This document shows, piece after piece, positions 52,920-61,495 of a DNA stretch of 64,000 nucleotides. Source of the stretch: JBMNCR01 sp049366695. GTDB taxonomy: Bacteria; Bacillota; Clostridia; Eubacteriales; Alkalibacteraceae. The translations under genes were made by a program, and so were the position numbers. The notes under the pieces are model-generated. The model was not told the origin of the DNA, did no database searches, and saw only the letters and a program-made list of their open reading frames with translations. The stretch is taken from positions 62,001 to 126,000 of the forward strand of contig JBMNCR010000064.1 in assembly GCA_049366695.1 (NCBI GenBank). The letters run 5' to 3'. Position 1 is the first letter of the stretch, and every line of letters begins with the position of its first letter.

Positions 52920-54581
52920 TTATTTTATAAAAGACATGTATTCGTCCCAAAAATATTTCATTGTGCTAATAATTGGATTTGGTGCCGTTTGACCAAGACC
53001 ACATAGCGAACTATCTTTCACCATATATGCCAATTGTTTCATTGCCTTTAGATCATCAACATTGCTTTTCCCTTCAGTTAATTTTACTAGCATTTCATAT
53101 AATCTCTTGGTACCTATTCTACAAGGAGTACATCTTCCACATGATTCATCCATAGTAAATTCTAAATAAAATTTTGCTATATTTACCATGTTATTTGTTT
53201 CATCCATTACTATCATTCCACCTGATCCCATCATGGAACCAATTTTTAAAAGATTGTCATAATCAATTGGTGTGTCTAAATCCTTTTCTGTTATAACTCC
53301 TCCTGATGGTCCTCCTGTCTGAACTGCCTTAAATTTATGCCCCCCTTGAATTCCACCTCCTATATCATAAATTATTTCTCTGAGTGTAATTCCCATGGGG
53401 ACTTCTACTAACCCAACATTATTTATTTTTCCTGCTAAAGCAAATACTTTTGTACCTTTACTTTTTTCTGTCCCAATATTTGAGAACCATTCCCAACCTT
53501 TTGCTATGATTCGGGGTATATTAGCAAAAGTTTCAACATTGTTTACGCATGTAGGATAACCCCAATATCCTTCTTGTGCGGGATATGGCGGTTTATAGTT
53601 AGGTTCACCCCTCCTACCTTCACAAGAATTTATTAAAGCTGTTTCTTCTCCACATACAAATGCTCCTGCTCCATATTTTAATTGAATATCAAAATTAAAG
53701 TTTGATCCAAATATCTGATTTCCAAGCAAACCTACCTCTCTAGCTTGATCAATGGCTATATTCAACCTATTTATTGCTAATGGATATTCTGCACGAATAT
53801 ATATTATTCCTTTAGAAGCACCAATTGCATAGCCGCCTATTGCCATGGCTTCCAACAAACAATGTGGATCACCTTCTAAAATACTTCTATCCATAAATGC
53901 TCCAGGATCTCCCTCATCAGCATTACATATAATAAATTTTTTATTACTTAATTGTTTTTTAGTTATATCCCACTTTATTCCAGTCGGGAATCCTCCTCCT
54001 CCTCGTCCTCTTAGACCTGATTTTTTTATCTCATTTATTACTTCATCTTTTTTCATTTCTGTGATTACTTTTGCAAGTGCTTCATATCCGCCAAGTGCTA
54101 TATACTCTCTTATCTCTTCAGGATTTATTAAACCACAATTTTTAAGTGCAACTCTAAGTTGTTTCTTATAAAAAGGCATATTTTCTTGTTTAGATATTTT
54201 TAATTTATTGTTAGGTTCTTCATATAATAGTTTTTCTATTATCACGCCTTTAATAATATGCTCATCTATTATTGATTTTGCATCCCGAGGTTGTACTTTT
54301 ACATAAAAAATATTTTCTGGTTCTATTTTTACAATTGGTCCTTGTTCACAAAAACCAAAGCACCCAGTTTTTACAACCTTTACTTTTTCTTCATAACCCC
54401 TAGCTTTTAAAATATGATTTAAAAATTGGATTAATTTTTCACTTTCACTAGCTAAACATCCAGTACCACCACAAACCATAATTTTTTTTTCAATTCCATT
54501 TTTTTCATTAGAATCCACTTGTACTTTTTTTACGCATTCATCTCTTACTTCATTTAATTCTTTTATTGAACTTACTTTCAT
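52920..54581 (-). CDS. hndC: hydrogenase NuoF-like flavoprotein subunit (HndC/HydB type), without C-terminal ferredoxin domain
   Basis: An N-terminal thioredoxin-like [2Fe-2S] domain (residues 30-125: CGGTGC and KTGCFGFCEQGP) is followed by the NuoF core: FMN/NADH site in SGLRGRGGGGFPTGIKWD and CNADEGDPGAFMDRSILEGDPH, an SLBB segment, and the [4Fe-4S] site SCGRCTPCRIGTKRL with CGLG near the end. HndC and HydB normally run to about 595-625 residues with a C-terminal two-cluster ferredoxin domain. This protein stops at 553, right after LCGLGQTAPNPIISTMKYFWDEY. The DNA after the stop shows no ferredoxin Cys motif in any frame, so it is not a simple frameshift. Middle gene of the operon. Confidence 0.93.
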   Translation of the reverse strand: MKVSSIKELNEVRDECVKKVQVDSNEKNGIEKKIMVCGGTGCLASESEKLIQFLNHILKARGYEEKVKVVKTGCFGFCEQGPIVKIEPENIFYVKVQPRDAKSIIDEHIIKGVIIEKLLYEEPNNKLKISKQENMPFYKKQLRVALKNCGLINPEEIREYIALGGYEALAKVITEMKKDEVINEIKKSGLRGRGGGGFPTGIKWDITKKQLSNKKFIICNADEGDPGAFMDRSILEGDPHCLLEAMAIGGYAIGASKGIIYIRAEYPLAINRLNIAIDQAREVGLLGNQIFGSNFNFDIQLKYGAGAFVCGEETALINSCEGRRGEPNYKPPYPAQEGYWGYPTCVNNVETFANIPRIIAKGWEWFSNIGTEKSKGTKVFALAGKINNVGLVEVPMGITLREIIYDIGGGIQGGHKFKAVQTGGPSGGVITEKDLDTPIDYDNLLKIGSMMGSGGMIVMDETNNMVNIAKFYLEFTMDESCGRCTPCRIGTKRLYEMLVKLTEGKSNVDDLKAMKQLAYMVKDSSLCGLGQTAPNPIISTMKYFWDEYMSFIK

Positions 54582-54590
54582 ATAATCCTC

Positions 54591-55112
54591 CTAACTTTTA
54601 TAAGAATTAATAATTTCTTCAACGTCTTCTTCTTTTACACGACCATAAACTTTATCATCCACTGTAACAACTGGTGCTAATCCACATGCTCCAATACACC
54701 TTACATCTCTAAGAGTAAATATACCGTCCTCAGTGATTTCATTTGCCTCAATTCCAAGCTGATCTTTGAACTTCTGTATGATTTTATCCGCCCCTCTAAC
54801 AAAACAAGCTGTACCCATGCAAACATTTATAGTATGTTTACCCCTTGGTTTCACGGTAAAATATGAATAAAAACTTACTACTCCAAACACTTCAGCTCCG
54901 GGTATCCCAATCTTTCTAGCAATAAACAGTTGTACCTGACGTGGCAAATAGCCAAATATATCCTGAGCTTTGTGTAATATTTCTATTAATGCTCCTTTCG
55001 TTGTTTCTAAACTATCAATATATGTTTCTAATTCGTGGTATTTTTCTACAGATAAATCCTCATTTGTTTTTTCAACTTCATTTATTTCTTTCGGTTTCGT
55101 CATTGCTTTCAC
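54591..55112 (-). CDS. hndA: hydrogenase NuoE-like [2Fe-2S] subunit (HndA/HydC type)
   Basis: The 173-residue subunit has the N-terminal helical bundle (TKGALIEILHKAQDIFGYLPRQVQLFIARKIGIP) and a thioredoxin-like [2Fe-2S] domain with MGTACFVRGA, then RDVRCIGACGLAPVV, giving the four ligands C-x4/5 and C-x3-C in the family's order. It passes electrons between the NuoF-like flavin and the hydrogenase. First gene of the operon, ten bases before hndC. The promoter must lie in 55113-55200, where I see no clear boxes. Confidence 0.95.
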   Translation of the reverse strand: MKAMTKPKEINEVEKTNEDLSVEKYHELETYIDSLETTKGALIEILHKAQDIFGYLPRQVQLFIARKIGIPGAEVFGVVSFYSYFTVKPRGKHTINVCMGTACFVRGADKIIQKFKDQLGIEANEITEDGIFTLRDVRCIGACGLAPVVTVDDKVYGRVKEEDVEEIINSYKS

Positions 55113-55212
55113 CTATCTTCTCTATTAAACTCAATTAACATTAATATTTCCATAAATCTCTAAATGATACTTCTGTAGACATGCTGTTATATTTATAAAC
55201 TATAATTTTGCA

Positions 55213-55238
55213 CAAAAAAAGTGAGTATGTAAACTCAC
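55213..55238 (-). terminator. terminator before the hydrogenase operon
   Basis: GTGAGT and ACTCAC (55221-55226, 55233-55238) followed on the minus strand by a run of T (55213-55220). It ends the TetR-FMN-flavodoxin transcript and separates it from the hydrogenase genes. Confidence 0.85.
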
Positions 55239-55342
55239 ATGATATTCCCTCTATACATCGATTCTTCTTATTTATTTAGATATTGAAACCTTTGAATTAA
55301 TTTCTGTCTTTAACTCCTCATTTACTTGGAATAAAGAATCTT

Positions 55343-56236
55343 TTAAGACTTTAAATATTTATCTTCCACATTAATTTCTTCATTAATATTTATTAGTAAT
55401 AATATAAAACATAAACTTATGATTATGCTAATAAGTGGAAACATAATTATTTCAACCAAACTCATGTCTACTCCTGCAAAATATTGACCAATTATCATAG
55501 CTGTTAAAGCTGCTCCCATAGTAAATCCTTTCATTATTACAACAGATGATAATAAATAACCTAAAGCTTTTCTTTTAAGCAACATATATCCAGAAATCAA
55601 GCCAACAGGAACTATAAATCCTAAATCTAAACCTTGAATAACTAATGTAGTATAATGATCTATACCAGCTGGCGCAATATCATATTTCATAGCTTCCAAA
55701 ATCTTACTTAACCATAACATCCCAATGGCTATTGAAAAAAACAGTTGAAATCCTCCAATAAACTTTACAGGTAATTTTGAATTAAAAGACTGTTTAAATT
55801 TATTTAAATCATATGATAACATAGATAATACAAATGCAAAAAAACTAGCTGACATTAGTATCACATACATTAAAAACAAGGAATTAAACATAGATAAAAA
55901 TGTATATGAAATATATGTATACATAAAATATCCTAAAGTACCCGTTAATAATAATTTTCCTTTTAATGATCCTTTTCTCATCATAAATAATGATATTAAT
56001 AATAATGGTACCCCAATAAAAAGAGTTATCACATCCTGTGCTTTCCCCTGTGTTGCAACTGATACTGAATCGTTTTTATATATACCCTCTCCATATATCG
56101 TAATTTCTTGTCCCCAGATAGATACAAACTGCTGCTGTTCTCCACCGTTATCAGAAAATATACCAAATGTAGATGAAACTACAGATAAAACAACTATAAT
56201 AATTGTCAACCCTGTTATTATATTTTTGCATTTCAT
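55343..56236 (-). CDS. multi-pass membrane protein of unknown function
   Basis: I do not recognise this 297-residue protein. A signal-like first helix (6-28) is followed by a short external segment (30-65, with SIWGQEITIYGEGIYKND) and about seven further helices between residues 68 and 285, in pairs joined by short charged loops. The C-terminal tail is acidic (NINEEINVED). There are no cysteine or histidine clusters that would suggest metal or heme binding. It is the last gene of an operon with a TetR regulator, an FMN-binding protein and a flavodoxin, so it may be the membrane part of a small redox or transport system. Confidence 0.7.
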   Translation of the reverse strand: MKCKNIITGLTIIIVVLSVVSSTFGIFSDNGGEQQQFVSIWGQEITIYGEGIYKNDSVSVATQGKAQDVITLFIGVPLLLISLFMMRKGSLKGKLLLTGTLGYFMYTYISYTFLSMFNSLFLMYVILMSASFFAFVLSMLSYDLNKFKQSFNSKLPVKFIGGFQLFFSIAIGMLWLSKILEAMKYDIAPAGIDHYTTLVIQGLDLGFIVPVGLISGYMLLKRKALGYLLSSVVIMKGFTMGAALTAMIIGQYFAGVDMSLVEIIMFPLISIIISLCFILLLININEEINVEDKYLKS

Positions 56237-56325
56237 ATTTAAGACCTCCTTTTATTGATAATGCTTGTTCATTTCATAACCAAATCCACTTAACATTTTA
56301 ATCCCAATAAGTATGAAAATATTAA

Positions 56326-56799
56326 TTAATTCATTGCTTTAGCAAATGATTCTATATTCTTTTCCAATACATTTGATGTATTTATTTCAACTTTTGAAAC
56401 CTTCTTTACAATAAATTTATCAAAGGATTTCATTTTATCCAGTATAAACTCGCCTCCAAAATTTTCTTTTGCAATTGCAATATTTATTAATTCTTGAGGA
56501 AATGAGTTGTTAAGTTGAGTCTGTGCTACTTCTTCTTCTCCCATACAACATATAAATAAACCTACTTTTTTTGCTCTCAATTCATTTATTCTTTCTTCAC
56601 AGAATTTTTTCACTTCTTTCTGTATTTTTCCCATATATATAGAGCCACCAATAATAACTGAATCGTAATTTGAAAGATCTATATCCTTTACTGTTTTTAA
56701 GCTACATAATTCAACTTCACCTTTTATCTTTTCAGATAATGTCTTTGCACAATTTTGGGCACATCCATACTTTGTAGCATAAGCAATTAAAATTTTCAT
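56326..56799 (-). CDS. flavodoxin-domain protein (HemG-like)
   Basis: The protein starts MKILIAYATKYGCAQNCAKTL, the FMN phosphate loop of flavodoxins (usual TxTGxT, here ATKYGCA as in HemG-like proteins), then YDSVIIGGSIYMGKIQKEVKKFCEE and VGLFICCMGEEEVAQ, which wrap the isoalloxazine. At 157 residues it fits the flavodoxin/menaquinone-dependent protoporphyrinogen oxidase family. In this operon, next to a membrane FMN-binding protein and with no heme genes, an electron-carrier role seems likelier than heme synthesis, though neither is shown. Confidence 0.85.
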   Translation of the reverse strand: MKILIAYATKYGCAQNCAKTLSEKIKGEVELCSLKTVKDIDLSNYDSVIIGGSIYMGKIQKEVKKFCEERINELRAKKVGLFICCMGEEEVAQTQLNNSFPQELINIAIAKENFGGEFILDKMKSFDKFIVKKVSKVEINTSNVLEKNIESFAKAMN

Positions 56800-56833
56800 T
56801 TTATTACCTCCAGTTATTTAATATATTATTATT

Positions 56834-57217
56834 TTAATCTTCTTTTCCTAAGGATAATTGAACAGCTTTTTTAATGGTATTACTACTAATAGTTGCTCCA
56901 CTAATAACATCTACATCTAAAGACTGTCTTTCGATAATTTTATCAACAATTTTCTCAGCTTTTTTACCTAATCCATTTTCATGTTTTAAAATTTCAATTT
57001 TATTTATCTTATGATTAGCTACACTTACATTGACTTCTACTTTTACTAATCCCGAAGAGTAATTTCCTTTATAATTACCATCTTTAATCTGATACAAATT
57101 GTTTTCACTAATTTCTATCTCTGGCAAATCTAAAGAATTAACTACCATAATAGTTACAGTCAACATAATAAATAATATCACACTAAGTATCCCTACTATT
57201 TTTAAAACTTTTTTCAC
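56834..57217 (-). CDS. membrane-anchored FMN-binding domain protein
   Basis: One N-terminal membrane helix (residues 8-28) is followed by a 95-residue FMN-binding domain of the NqrC/RnfG/PplA type. The flavinylation motif reads VISGATISSN (about 103-112), with Thr in the position that accepts covalent FMN from an ApbE transferase. The domain should face outside. No apbE gene is in the window. Start is GTG with GGGGG upstream, 14 bases after the TetR stop. It may link cytoplasmic or membrane reductants to an external acceptor. Confidence 0.87.
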   Translation of the reverse strand: MKKVLKIVGILSVILFIMLTVTIMVVNSLDLPEIEISENNLYQIKDGNYKGNYSSGLVKVEVNVSVANHKINKIEILKHENGLGKKAEKIVDKIIERQSLDVDVISGATISSNTIKKAVQLSLGKED

Positions 57218-57231
57218 AAGATTACCCCCTT

Positions 57232-57843
57232 TTAGTTCATAATACCTTTAAAAATAATTTCAAAATTATGTTGTATTAATTCTTCAATCTGTTTTTCACT
57301 AACATCTTTTTCTATTATTATTTTTATTAATAAACCAAATATAGAAGTCCATATTATTTGAGCTGTTAATTCTATATTCCATGCTTTAAATTTCCCCTTA
57401 TTTATTCCTCTCTCTATTTTTTCACTCAATATTTGAATAGTTTTACTTTCTTCAGTAATCCCTCTTTTAAGTAATCTAGTTTTCTTTATTATTGAAGACT
57501 CATCATTTAACATAAATGCCAAGTATATATCCGGTGATTCTAAAGCAGATTTTATATAATTGACAAATACTTCTTTAATTTCTTTTTCAGGATTATCTTC
57601 ATCTCTTTTAAAATTACTTGCTGAAGCTATTATTTTTTTATATCCCTCACTCACTAATATTTCTATAATTTCATTTTTATCCTTAAAATAATGATAAACA
57701 ATACCAGGTGAATAATCTATTTTTTTTGTTATTTTTCTTATTGATAAACTCTGAAAACCGTCTTCAGCAATAATATCTCTAGCAGTATTTAAAATTATTT
57801 CTTTAGTTTCTTCTTGTTTACGCAATTGTCTTTCCTTACTCAA
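57232..57843 (-). CDS. TetR-family regulator
   Basis: A 203-residue TetR protein: N-terminal helix-turn-helix GFQSLSIRKITKKIDYSPGIVYHYFKDKNEIIEIL (about 29-63) and an all-helical ligand domain. Start is TTG, with AGGAGG about nine bases upstream. It heads its operon and is preceded by two tandem TGAACnnnGTTCA-type repeats (57864-57894), a normal TetR self-control arrangement. Inducer unknown; members of this type often respond to hydrophobic or toxic compounds. Confidence 0.92.
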   Translation of the reverse strand: MSKERQLRKQEETKEIILNTARDIIAEDGFQSLSIRKITKKIDYSPGIVYHYFKDKNEIIEILVSEGYKKIIASASNFKRDEDNPEKEIKEVFVNYIKSALESPDIYLAFMLNDESSIIKKTRLLKRGITEESKTIQILSEKIERGINKGKFKAWNIELTAQIIWTSIFGLLIKIIIEKDVSEKQIEELIQHNFEIIFKGIMN

Positions 57844-57863
57844 TTTAATTTTCCTCCTAATTA

Positions 57864-57894
57864 TGAACCGTGTTCATATATTGAACGGTGTTTA
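57864..57894. promoter_or_regulatory. tandem TetR operator
   Basis: TGAACCGTGTTCA (57864-57876) is a perfect inverted repeat; TGAACGGTGTTTA (57882-57894) is a one-mismatch copy 18 bases downstream. The spacing puts two repressor dimers on nearly the same helix face. It lies 20 bases upstream of the TetR start codon. Confidence 0.7.
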
Positions 57895-57935
57895 GTTTAT
57901 TCTAATATAAACTCTACTCTCTGTCAATATTTTAT

Positions 57936-57965
57936 AAAAAAAAAGAGAAGTATCTTCTACTTCTC
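57936..57965 (-). terminator. terminator of the two-component system
   Basis: GAGAAGTA (57945-57952) and TACTTCTC (57958-57965) with a 5-base loop, followed on the minus strand by a run of nine T. Confidence 0.9.
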
Positions 57966-57986
57966 ACATTCTAACCAACTGTCCAA

Positions 57987-59342
57987 CTAACCAATATTAT
58001 TAGGTATAACTATTCTAAAACATGAACCTTTGTCAATTGATGATTTAACATCAATAGTTCCTTTTATTGCTTCAATATTATTCCTTGCCACAAACAGACC
58101 TAATCCTTCCCCTGCAATACTTTGTGAAATATTACTCCTATAGTAGGCATCAAATACTTTATCCAACTCTTCTTCAGCAATTCCCACTCCATTATCACAA
58201 ATAGAAATTTTTACTTTATTTTTATTTAAATAATTTACTTTTACTTCTACCCTACCTCCAACTTCTGTAAATTTATAGGCGTTTGTCAATATATTATATA
58301 TAGATTGATTTAATTTATACTTATCAGTAGTTATCTTAATAACTTCTTTACAAATAAATATAAGTTCTATCCCTTTTTTTTCAAATTGTACGTTCAAACC
58401 TTTAACAATTTTCTTTAATTCTTCTACAAGATTATATGTTTCAACATCGATTTGTTCTTGATTTTGATCTGTTTCAATAACTTCATTTAAGTTTGTTATT
58501 ATATGTGTAAGATTATCCACTTGATGCTTGCAATTTTCTAATCTTGTTTCATCCATTAAAACTACTCCGTCAATAGCTCCTTCTAGATGAGATTTAATAA
58601 TAGTAAGGGGTGTTCTTGCTTGATGTATAATAGTATCTACTTTTTGCTTCCTACTTTTTTGTTTTAACTTAAGCTTTGTAGATAATATTTTCAAACTATT
58701 TTGTATATCTTTAATTTCCTTAATATTTGAAAATTTCAATTTATTTTCTTCATTTACATCCATCGATTTTGCATAATTAGCAGTAAAAATTAAATCCCTC
58801 GTAGTTTTTTTGCTAATAAACAAGCTTACAATTATTGCAAAAAATAATACTATTACTCCAGATAATAAACTGTTTACTAACAATGCATTCTTAAATTTTA
58901 TTGATGTTAAAGAACTTTCAACTGTACCTTGTCGTGTAATGATTACTCTTCCAACATCTTTATTTTCATTTACAAGATCGTAATCATCATTTTGTTCAAC
59001 TACTTCTCTACGCCTCATCATTGAATTATGCATCTTCTTATTCTCTCTGACTGATGCCACTATATTACCAGATATATCGTATATAGTTATTCCTACTATT
59101 GGGTCATCTAAATATTTACGCAACTCCATTTTCATTTGACCCGATGTGTATGATTCATTTAATATTAAAAAACTAGAATACTCTTGAATCTCCTCAATTT
59201 GATTATTGTAATTTTCTCCTATATAACTTAAAAAATATTTATCTATCAATGCACTGTATAATAATGAATTTACTACAATTGCCATCACAGCAATAATAAT
59301 CATCATAGCAACCCATTGTCTTTTAATAGTCATATTATTCAT
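57987..59342 (-). CDS. two-component sensor histidine kinase
   Basis: Two membrane helices (about 12-32 and 155-180) flank an external sensor of about 120 residues; a HAMP-like linker follows. The H-box reads TIIHQARTPLTIIKSH (His near 245; HQARTP rather than the common HELRTP), then N-box YNILTNAYKFTEVGG, G1 CDNGVGIAEEELDKVFDAYYRS and G2 GEGLGLFVARNNI. It should phosphorylate the response regulator whose gene overlaps its start by four bases. PepSY and SHOCT genes upstream suggest envelope or metal stress sensing. Confidence 0.92.
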   Translation of the reverse strand: MNNMTIKRQWVAMMIIIAVMAIVVNSLLYSALIDKYFLSYIGENYNNQIEEIQEYSSFLILNESYTSGQMKMELRKYLDDPIVGITIYDISGNIVASVRENKKMHNSMMRRREVVEQNDDYDLVNENKDVGRVIITRQGTVESSLTSIKFKNALLVNSLLSGVIVLFFAIIVSLFISKKTTRDLIFTANYAKSMDVNEENKLKFSNIKEIKDIQNSLKILSTKLKLKQKSRKQKVDTIIHQARTPLTIIKSHLEGAIDGVVLMDETRLENCKHQVDNLTHIITNLNEVIETDQNQEQIDVETYNLVEELKKIVKGLNVQFEKKGIELIFICKEVIKITTDKYKLNQSIYNILTNAYKFTEVGGRVEVKVNYLNKNKVKISICDNGVGIAEEELDKVFDAYYRSNISQSIAGEGLGLFVARNNIEAIKGTIDVKSSIDKGSCFRIVIPNNIG

Positions 59343-60019
59343 CCTCCAAAGATATATCCTGCTCCATATTTGGTTTTTAAATATCGTGGATTCTTACTAT
59401 CTTCTTCTATCTTTTGTCTTATCCTTTTTATATGCGTATCAACACTTCTGTCATATCCTTCATATTCGTATCCAAAAGCTTTTTCAATTAATTGTTCTCT
59501 AGATAATACATTCCCAATATTCTGAAAAAAAACATTTAGCAATTCAAATTCAGTAGTAGTAATATTTATTTCAATACCGTTTTTAAAAATCTTTTGACTT
59601 TGAATATGAAGTTCCAATTCACCTTCTATAATAACTTTTGTATTTTTATTTTCCGTATATACTCTTTTTAGCAATGCTCGAACTCTACGCATCAACTCTT
59701 TTGGACTAAAAGGTTTTATTACATAATCATCTGCTCCATAATCAAATCCCATAAGTCTATCTACTTCTTCTTGCTTTGCTGTTAGCATAATTATTGGCAA
59801 TTGTGAAATACGTCTAATCTCTTTTAATACCTCATATCCATCAATTCCTGGCATCATGACATCAAGTATTATCAAATGAACATCATTTTCATTGAATTTT
59901 GCTAAAGCATCAATCCCATTGTCTGCATATAAAATCTGATAACCCTCTTTTAATAGGTATTTCCCTACAATTTCTTGAATTTCTAATTGATCTTCTACAA
60001 CCATAATATTGAAAGACAA
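59339..60019 (-). CDS. OmpR-type response regulator
   Basis: The receiver domain has the acidic pair VVEDQ, phosphoacceptor Asp in LIILDVMMPGIDGYE (residue 43-45 from this start), Thr in IMLTAKQEE and Lys in DYVIKPFSP. A winged-helix DNA-binding domain follows (ITTTEFELLNVFFQN, SVDTHIKRIRQKIEE, YGAGYIF). I choose TTG 60019, which has AGAGGTGG a few bases upstream and gives the normal N terminus SFNIMVVED; an ATG at 60052 would add eleven atypical residues. Upstream is a terminator, so the pair probably has its own weak promoter as well as read-through. Confidence 0.93.
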   Translation of the reverse strand: MSFNIMVVEDQLEIQEIVGKYLLKEGYQILYADNGIDALAKFNENDVHLIILDVMMPGIDGYEVLKEIRRISQLPIIMLTAKQEEVDRLMGFDYGADDYVIKPFSPKELMRRVRALLKRVYTENKNTKVIIEGELELHIQSQKIFKNGIEINITTTEFELLNVFFQNIGNVLSREQLIEKAFGYEYEGYDRSVDTHIKRIRQKIEEDSKNPRYLKTKYGAGYIFGG

Positions 60020-60065
60020 ATAACCACCTCTAATCGTTATTATATCATGCACTTACAATATAAAA

Positions 60066-60084
60066 CAGGTCGCAAAGCGACCTG
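60066..60084 (-). terminator. terminator after the PepSY gene
   Basis: CAGGTCGC-AAA-GCGACCTG, an 8-bp GC-rich stem with a 3-base loop; on the minus strand followed by TTTTATAT. It lies 17 bases after the PepSY stop and before the response regulator, so it may tune expression within the cluster. Confidence 0.88.
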
Positions 60085-60100
60085 CCTATGAAGAATATTT

Positions 60101-60832
60101 CTAATCAATAACTTCGATAATCTCTCCATGTCTATTATTAAGCCATACTTTTCCATCTTGGCTATTTACACTGATAATCCCTATAGTTTTAGCATCTTCC
60201 TGTATATAAAATGTATAATATCCATAGAAGGTATTTCCTGTAACAATATTATAATCTGCATTTATATTATCCGAAACATACTCATTTGCAATTTTATTAG
60301 CATCTACTAAACTAAGCTCTTCATCTAATTGAGAATAAGACATTAGTGAGTTAGTACACCTTCCATTTTTATATATAGCATATTTTTCATTCCACTTTAT
60401 ATTAGCTCCATTGCAACTGTAAATATTACCAGTTATTGAATCTACTATTAACTCAAAAGCACCTAACTCTGTATCTTTTTCTATAATTGAAAAATAATAC
60501 TGATAATCTTCATAAAGAAACACATCATCAATTATCAAATTTTCATCTATTTTTTTTATGTATTCATCTATATCATTTGTTAATTCTTCTATAGAAATTT
60601 GTTCGGAAACGTCATAAGTTTCACTATCTTTATCTTCTATAAAGCTTCTATTATACATTCTTCCTCTATTACCGTTGCCCCTAGTAGTATAATTGTACTC
60701 ATCTCTTTGATACGATTGATTAGTTATCAGATCATTATCTGTATCGTTCTGTTGATAATATATGCTTCCAATTATTCCTCCAGATATTAGAAGTACTGCT
60801 AGAATAGTTGATATGACAACTGCTTTTTTCAT
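60101..60832 (-). CDS. PepSY-domain envelope protein
   Basis: One N-terminal membrane helix (5-25) anchors a 243-residue external protein. After a polar linker with RGNGNRGRMYNRS come two PepSY-like segments: a first with YYFSIIEKDTELGAFELIVDSITGNIYSC and a second beginning LSLVDANKIANEYVSDN and ending TIGIISVNSQDGKVWLNNRHGEI. PepSY domains are thought to inhibit proteases or to act as accessory parts of sensors in the envelope. Its place between SHOCT genes and a two-component system supports a sensory or stress role. Confidence 0.8.
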   Translation of the reverse strand: MKKAVVISTILAVLLISGGIIGSIYYQQNDTDNDLITNQSYQRDEYNYTTRGNGNRGRMYNRSFIEDKDSETYDVSEQISIEELTNDIDEYIKKIDENLIIDDVFLYEDYQYYFSIIEKDTELGAFELIVDSITGNIYSCNGANIKWNEKYAIYKNGRCTNSLMSYSQLDEELSLVDANKIANEYVSDNINADYNIVTGNTFYGYYTFYIQEDAKTIGIISVNSQDGKVWLNNRHGEIIEVID

Positions 60833-60843
60833 ATTAACTCATC

Positions 60844-61089
60844 TCACTTTCTAAGTATAACTTCTTTTTTACGAAGGTAATCTTCTTCACTTATTTCTTC
60901 TTTTACATATTTAATTTTCAATTCTTCCAATACTCTATTGTTGCTATTTTTAGCTTTCTTAACAATCCACACTATCAATACTCCTATTAAAATCGCTACC
61001 CCTAACATTATCAGCGAACTCCAAATATTATTATGATATGCAACTCCAAGATGAAAATCATGTGGTATAAAACCTCTTCTCCCCATCAT
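60844..61089 (-). CDS. SHOCT-domain membrane protein
   Basis: The 81-residue protein has a His-containing N terminus (HDFHLGVAYHNN), one membrane helix (about 26-46) and a C-terminal SHOCT domain: VLEELKIKYVKEEISEEDYLRKKEVI. SHOCT is a short helical oligomerisation domain at the ends of many small membrane proteins. It lies 11 bases before the PepSY gene, with the second SHOCT gene 26 bases upstream. Function unknown. Confidence 0.82.
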   Translation of the reverse strand: MMGRRGFIPHDFHLGVAYHNNIWSSLIMLGVAILIGVLIVWIVKKAKNSNNRVLEELKIKYVKEEISEEDYLRKKEVILRK

Positions 61090-61115
61090 TATCTATTCTC
61101 CTTTCTTACGAATAA

Positions 61116-61292
61116 TTATTTTTTTAATACATTTTTCATTTTTAAATATGTTTCTTCATCAATTTCACCATTTACATACCTCTCTTTGAGTAATTCCTCC
61201 GCACTACTCTTAGATGAAAATGTTAAGCCTCTATCATTTTTAAGTACATAATATATGACAACCCCTATTAAAACCCAACCAATTAGCATCAT
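61116..61292 (-). CDS. small SHOCT-domain membrane protein
   Basis: This 58-residue gene is easily missed. It starts at one of two successive ATG codons (61292 or 61289) with GGAAGG upstream and encodes a membrane helix (MMLIGWVLIGVVIYYVL) followed by a SHOCT domain, AEELLKERYVNGEIDEETYLKMK. It is clearly related to the 81-residue neighbour and is the first gene of the SHOCT-SHOCT-PepSY set, which probably arose in part by duplication. Confidence 0.85.
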   Translation of the reverse strand: MMLIGWVLIGVVIYYVLKNDRGLTFSSKSSAEELLKERYVNGEIDEETYLKMKNVLKK

Positions 61293-61372
61293 ATTTATCT
61301 TCCTTCCTATTTTGATTTTTGTGTTATTCTTATATTTTAATAATATTATAATGTGATATTATGACAGAATTA

Positions 61373-61414
61373 TGACAACAAAAAAACTTTCAAATTTTAA
61401 TATTTGAAAGTTTT
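61373..61414 (-). terminator. terminator of the AEC transporter gene
   Basis: AAAACTTTCAAAT (61383-61395) and ATTTGAAAGTTTT (61402-61414) form a 13-bp stem; on the minus strand it is followed by a run of T. Confidence 0.9.
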
Positions 61415-61495
61415 ATGTATGTATTCTTCTATAAATAATTTTTCGTTATTTTAATATATCACTCAACTTTACCTTATTTATTATTGATAAATTTT

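Noticed and set aside
56326..56799. hemG as a heme-synthesis gene
   Set aside because: No other heme genes are nearby and the operon partners are electron carriers, so only the flavodoxin fold is asserted.
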